A stretch of 35,377 bases of DNA from an uncultured Oscillospiraceae bacterium (GTDB taxonomy: Bacteria > Bacillota > Clostridia > Oscillospirales > Oscillospiraceae). The notes beneath the pieces are model-generated. The model was given only the letters and a program-made list of their open reading frames with translations, ran no database searches and was not told the origin of the DNA. Positions 32,115 through 35,377 of the stretch are shown here, in pieces. Positions within the stretch are counted from its first letter, which is position 1. The number at the start of each line of letters is the position of its first letter. Position numbers and translations under genes: made by a program. The stretch lies in assembly GCA_904420435.1 (NCBI GenBank), contig CAJFVK010000038.1, positions 1 to 35,377 on the forward strand, given 5' to 3'.

Positions 32115-34946
32115 ATGCAGGATAAAATTTTTGTCAAGGGCGCCAGAGAAAACAACCTGAAAAACATCGACGTGACCATCCCCCGGGACAAGCTGGTGGT
32201 GTTCACGGGCCTCTCCGGCTCCGGCAAGAGCTCCCTGGCCTTTGATACCATCTACGCCGAGGGCCAGCGCCGGTACGTGGAGAGCCTGAGCTCCTACGCC
32301 CGGATGTTCCTGGGCCAGATGGAGAAGCCGGACGTGGACTATATCGACGGCCTCTCCCCCGCCATCTCCATCGACCAGAAGACCACCAGCAAGAACCCCC
32401 GGTCCACCGTGGGGACCGTGACGGAGATCTACGACTACCTGCGCCTGCTGTGGGCCCGGGTGGGGGTGCCCCACTGCCCCAAGTGCGGCAAGGAGATCCG
32501 CCAGCAGACCATCGACCAGATCATCGACCAGGTCCTCGCCCTGCCCCAGGGCAGCCGGATCCAGATCCTGGCCCCGGTGATCCGGGGGAAGAAGGGCGAG
32601 CACCAGAAGGTGTTTGAGGACGCGCGCCGCTCCGGCTACGTCCGGGTCCGGGCGGACGGGAACCTCTACGACCTGGGCGAGGAGATCCGGCTGGAGAAGA
32701 ACAGGAAGCACAGCATCGAGGTGGTGGTGGACCGGCTGGTGATCCGGGAGGATATCCAGCAGCGGCTCACGGACAGCGTGGAGACCGCCACCGCCCTCTC
32801 CGGCGGCACGGTGATCGTCAACGTGCTGGGGGAGCAGGAGCAGGACCTGATGTTCTCCCAGAACTACGCCTGCGAGGACTGCGGCATCTCCATTGAGGAG
32901 CTCGCTCCCCGGATGTTCTCCTTCAACAACCCCTTCGGCGCCTGCCCCACCTGCACGGGCCTGGGCTCCCAGCTGAAGGTGGACCCGGAGCTGGTGGTGC
33001 CGGACGACAGCCTCTCCATTCTGGAGGGGGCCATCCAGGCCGCCGGCTGGAGCAACATCCGGGGGGACGGCATCTCCCGGATGTACTTCGAGGCCCTGGC
33101 CAAGAAGTACCGCTTTAAGCTCACCACCCCCTGGCGGGAGCTGCCGGAGGAGGTCCGCCAGATCATCCTCTACGGCACCGGGGAGGAGAAGCTGGAGCTC
33201 CACTACGACCAGCCCCGGGGCAAGGGGGTCCTCCACCAGGCCTTTGAGGGCATCTGCAACAACCTGGAGCGCCGCTACCGGGAGACCCAGAGCGACGCCA
33301 GCCGCCGGGAGCTGGAGGAGTGCATGAGCGAGTGCCCCTGCCCGGACTGCCAGGGCAAGCGCCTGCGCAAGGAGAGCCTGGCGGTGACGGTGGGCACCAT
33401 GAACATCGACCAGTACACCCGCCTGAGCGTCACGGAGGCCCTCCGGTACATGGAGGATCTGCGCCTGGGGCCCACCCAGACCATGATCGCCGACCGGATC
33501 CTCCGGGAGATCCGGGAGCGGCTGGGCTTCCTCCGGTCCGTGGGCCTGGAGTACCTGACCCTCTCCCGCTCAGCGGGGAGCCTCTCCGGCGGGGAGAGCC
33601 AGCGCATCCGCCTGGCTACCCAGATCGGCAGCAGCCTCATGGGGGTGCTCTACATCCTGGACGAGCCCTCCATCGGCCTCCACCAGCGGGACAACGACAA
33701 GCTTCTGGACACCCTCCGCCGCCTCCGGGATCTGGGCAACACCCTGATCGTGGTGGAGCACGACGAGGACACCATGCGCGCCGCCGACTACATCGTGGAC
33801 ATCGGCCCCGGCGCCGGCGTCCACGGCGGCCAGGTGGTGGCGGCGGGTACGCCGGAGGAGATCATGGCCAACCCCAGGAGCCTCACCGGCCTCTACCTCT
33901 CCGGCAAGAAAAAGATCCCCGTGCCGGCGGAGCGCCGGACCGGAAACGGAAACGTCCTCACCGTCCGGGGGGCGGCGGAGAACAACCTGCGGGACATCGA
34001 CGTGTCCTTCCCCCTGGGCACCTTCACCTGCGTCACCGGCGTCAGCGGCAGCGGCAAGTCCTCCCTGGTCAACGAGATCCTCTTCAAGCGCCTGGGGGCG
34101 GACCTGAACCGGATGAAGGGCCGGCCCGGCAGGCACCGCTCCATCGAGGGGGAGGAGTATCTGGACAAGGTCATCAACATCGACCAGAGCCCCATCGGCC
34201 GGACCCCCCGCTCCAACCCGGCCACCTACACCGGTATGTTCAACGATATCCGGGACCTGTTCGCCTCCACCGCCGAGGCCAAGGCCCGGGGCTACAACGC
34301 CAGCCGCTTCAGCTTCAACGTCCGGGGCGGCCGGTGCGAGGCCTGCGGCGGCGACGGGCTTTTGAAGATCGAGATGCACTTTCTCCCCGATATCTACGTG
34401 CCCTGTGAGGTCTGCAAGGGCAAGCGGTACAACCGGGAGACCCTGGAGGTCCGCTACAAGGGGAAGAACATCTACGAGGTCCTGGAGATGACCGCCGAGG
34501 AGGGGAAGGAGTTCTTCGCCCCCATCCCCAAGATCGCCCGGCGGCTGGAGACCCTGTGCGACGTGGGCCTGGGGTATATCAAGATCGGCCAGCCCTCCAC
34601 GGAGCTCTCCGGCGGCGAGGCCCAGCGGGTGAAGCTGGCCACGGAGCTCTCCAAGCGATCCACCGGCCAGACCATCTATATCCTGGATGAGCCCACCACC
34701 GGCCTCCACACCGACGACGTGGGCAAGCTCCTGGAGGTGCTGCAGCGGCTGGTGGACGCGGGGAACACGGTGGTGGTCATCGAGCACAACCTGGATGTGA
34801 TCAAGTGCGCCGACTATATCATCGATCTGGGCCCCGAGGGGGGCGACGGGGGCGGCACCATCGTGGCCGCCGGCACCCCCGAGGAGGTGGCCGCCTGCCC
34901 CAGGAGCCACACCGGGCGGTACCTGAAGAAAATGCTGGAGCGGTAG
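32115..34946 (+). CDS. uvrA: Excinuclease ABC subunit A
   Basis: 943 residues; damage-sensing ATPase dimer of nucleotide excision repair, which receives stalled sites from Mfd and loads UvrB. Both ABC modules are complete: Walker [17 protein letters not shown] (31-46) and [14 protein letters not shown] (near 643); signatures [12 protein letters not shown] (near 490) and [12 protein letters not shown] (near 831); Walker [15 protein letters not shown] and [14 protein letters not shown]. Zinc modules: [13 protein letters not shown] with CPTCTGLG, and CEACGGDG with [12 protein letters not shown]. Length is typical (about 940). ATG 32115 has AAAGAGGAA 5 nt upstream. Mosaic inverted repeats lie on both sides. 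Confidence 0.98.
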   Translation: MQDKIFVKGARENNLKNIDVTIPRDKLVVFTGLSGSGKSSLAFDTIYAEGQRRYVESLSSYARMFLGQMEKPDVDYIDGLSPAISIDQKTTSKNPRSTVGTVTEIYDYLRLLWARVGVPHCPKCGKEIRQQTIDQIIDQVLALPQGSRIQILAPVIRGKKGEHQKVFEDARRSGYVRVRADGNLYDLGEEIRLEKNRKHSIEVVVDRLVIREDIQQRLTDSVETATALSGGTVIVNVLGEQEQDLMFSQNYACEDCGISIEELAPRMFSFNNPFGACPTCTGLGSQLKVDPELVVPDDSLSILEGAIQAAGWSNIRGDGISRMYFEALAKKYRFKLTTPWRELPEEVRQIILYGTGEEKLELHYDQPRGKGVLHQAFEGICNNLERRYRETQSDASRRELEECMSECPCPDCQGKRLRKESLAVTVGTMNIDQYTRLSVTEALRYMEDLRLGPTQTMIADRILREIRERLGFLRSVGLEYLTLSRSAGSLSGGESQRIRLATQIGSSLMGVLYILDEPSIGLHQRDNDKLLDTLRRLRDLGNTLIVVEHDEDTMRAADYIVDIGPGAGVHGGQVVAAGTPEEIMANPRSLTGLYLSGKKKIPVPAERRTGNGNVLTVRGAAENNLRDIDVSFPLGTFTCVTGVSGSGKSSLVNEILFKRLGADLNRMKGRPGRHRSIEGEEYLDKVINIDQSPIGRTPRSNPATYTGMFNDIRDLFASTAEAKARGYNASRFSFNVRGGRCEACGGDGLLKIEMHFLPDIYVPCEVCKGKRYNRETLEVRYKGKNIYEVLEMTAEEGKEFFAPIPKIARRLETLCDVGLGYIKIGQPSTELSGGEAQRVKLATELSKRSTGQTIYILDEPTTGLHTDDVGKLLEVLQRLVDAGNTVVVIEHNLDVIKCADYIIDLGPEGGDGGGTIVAAGTPEEVAACPRSHTGRYLKKMLER

Positions 34947-34950
34947 GTTT

Positions 34951-35023
34951 TGGCATTTGCCATGCCGAGGGGTTTTATTTGCCGCTCCGCGGCAGGGGGC
35001 GTTTCGCGCCCCCGGGCGCGAGT
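34951..35023. repeat. Flanking repeat blocks 3' of uvrA
   Basis: TGGCATTTGCCATGCC (34951-34966) and the block 34991-35023 (GGCAGGGGGCG to GGGCGCGAGT) are inverted copies of 32017-32032 and 32041-32072. The order of the two blocks relative to uvrA is the same when read left to right, so this is a mosaic and not one simple inverted repeat. Confidence 0.88.
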
Positions 35024-35217
35024 GACTTTTGTCGCCAAACAAAAGTCACCAAAAGTTGGCTTAGGGCGTTGCCCTAAGAACCCTTTTTGTGGATTGGCTT
35101 CCCTGGGTGCTTCCGTAGGGGCCGCCGGGTTGGGTAGTCGTTACAGCGTATCAGCTTGGAGTATAGCAGAACTCCGCCTGTCGGCCTCCTATTATGATGG
35201 CCTCCAGGTCCGGTAGT

Positions 35218-35265
35218 CGTTGCCCCTGACTTGGCTTGGTGTTTTGTTGTGCGGTGCGAACTTGG
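35218..35265 (+). repeat. Dispersed direct repeat, copy B
   Basis: Matches 31696-31742 in the same orientation; shared core GACTTGGCTTGGTG and GTGCGGTGCGAACT. Confidence 0.8.
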
Positions 35266-35377
35266 GAGAGTGCTGGTACGGTAGCCCCTGCCCCTGGCGA
35301 AAGCTGGGGGTGCGATGTGCGGTCGCTGCGCTCCGCACGGGGGGTGCGCTCCAGGGTACGCGGGTGCCGGGGGAATC

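Larger units (their letters stand above)
34947..35377. other. Non-coding, palindrome-rich region after uvrA
   Basis: 431 nt to the window edge. Perfect hairpins GTGACTTTTG/CAAAAGTCAC (35022-35049) and TTAGGGC/GCCCTAA (35061-35077), the inverted partners of the blocks before uvrA, and a second copy of the 47-nt dispersed repeat (35218-35265). The TTAGGGC hairpin is followed by GAACCCTTTTTG and may be the uvrA terminator. Open frames across this stretch lack ribosome binding sites and family resemblance. Confidence 0.7.

Noticed and set aside
31900-32160. Small overlapping frames at the start of uvrA
   Set aside because: They run across hairpins in the spacer and into uvrA out of frame, without start signals.
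34950-35216. Small reading frames after uvrA
   Set aside because: No ribosome binding sites; they cover palindromic repeats and end arbitrarily.

Overview
The window is high-GC, tightly packed chromosomal DNA from a Gram-positive anaerobe. It most resembles the high-GC gut Clostridia (Oscillospiraceae, in the neighbourhood of Flavonifractor, Lawsonibacter or Dysosmobacter). The reasons are a clostridial Rnf operon in the order CDGEAB, a cysteine T-box, strong AGGAGG ribosome binding sites, sigma-A type promoters (TTGACA-like plus TATAAT-like boxes with 16-18 nt spacers), and a glmU-prs-pth-mfd gene order known from Bacillus and relatives. The genus is inference; no rRNA or marker search was possible. 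No CRISPR array, tRNA, rRNA, prophage or transposase is visible.

Layout. 1-508: 3' end of a YgiQ-type radical SAM gene, closed by a strong terminator. 579-5121 (minus): mfd, then azlD and azlC (branched-chain amino-acid export). 5122-8384 (plus): a PpiC-type lipoprotein and a cysteine T-box controlling cysS. 8435-10428 (minus): two zinc-ribbon membrane proteins, a small lipoprotein, and between them an independent structured RNA gene at about 9131-9328 with its own promoter. 10614-13401 (minus): pth, prs and a shortened glmU-like gene. 13716-18496 (plus): trmL, then lower-glycolysis genes pgk, tpiA, gpmI. 18663-21517 (plus): an xpaC-telA-TPM-domain envelope or stress operon. 22079-27090 (plus): the full Rnf ferredoxin:NAD oxidoreductase operon. 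27213-34946 (plus): GNAT acetyltransferase, radC, uvrB, an unknown membrane protein, and uvrA. 34947-35377: non-coding, repeat-rich.

Themes. DNA repair is prominent (mfd, radC, uvrB, uvrA; Mfd hands stalled transcription sites to UvrA/UvrB). Energy metabolism is served by triose-phase glycolysis and the Rnf ion pump. The glmU-prs-pth-mfd row has been split by insertion of azlCD, ppiC-cysS and the zinc-ribbon/ncRNA cluster.

Most worth a second look: the structured RNA on the minus strand at 9131-9328; a GlmU homologue whose uridylyltransferase half is eroded; a 185-nt tandem duplication covering the end of trmL; clusters of perfect palindromes in nearly every long intergenic gap, including a mosaic of mutually inverted copies on the two sides of uvrA; and a terminator-like hairpin in the leader of the Rnf operon.
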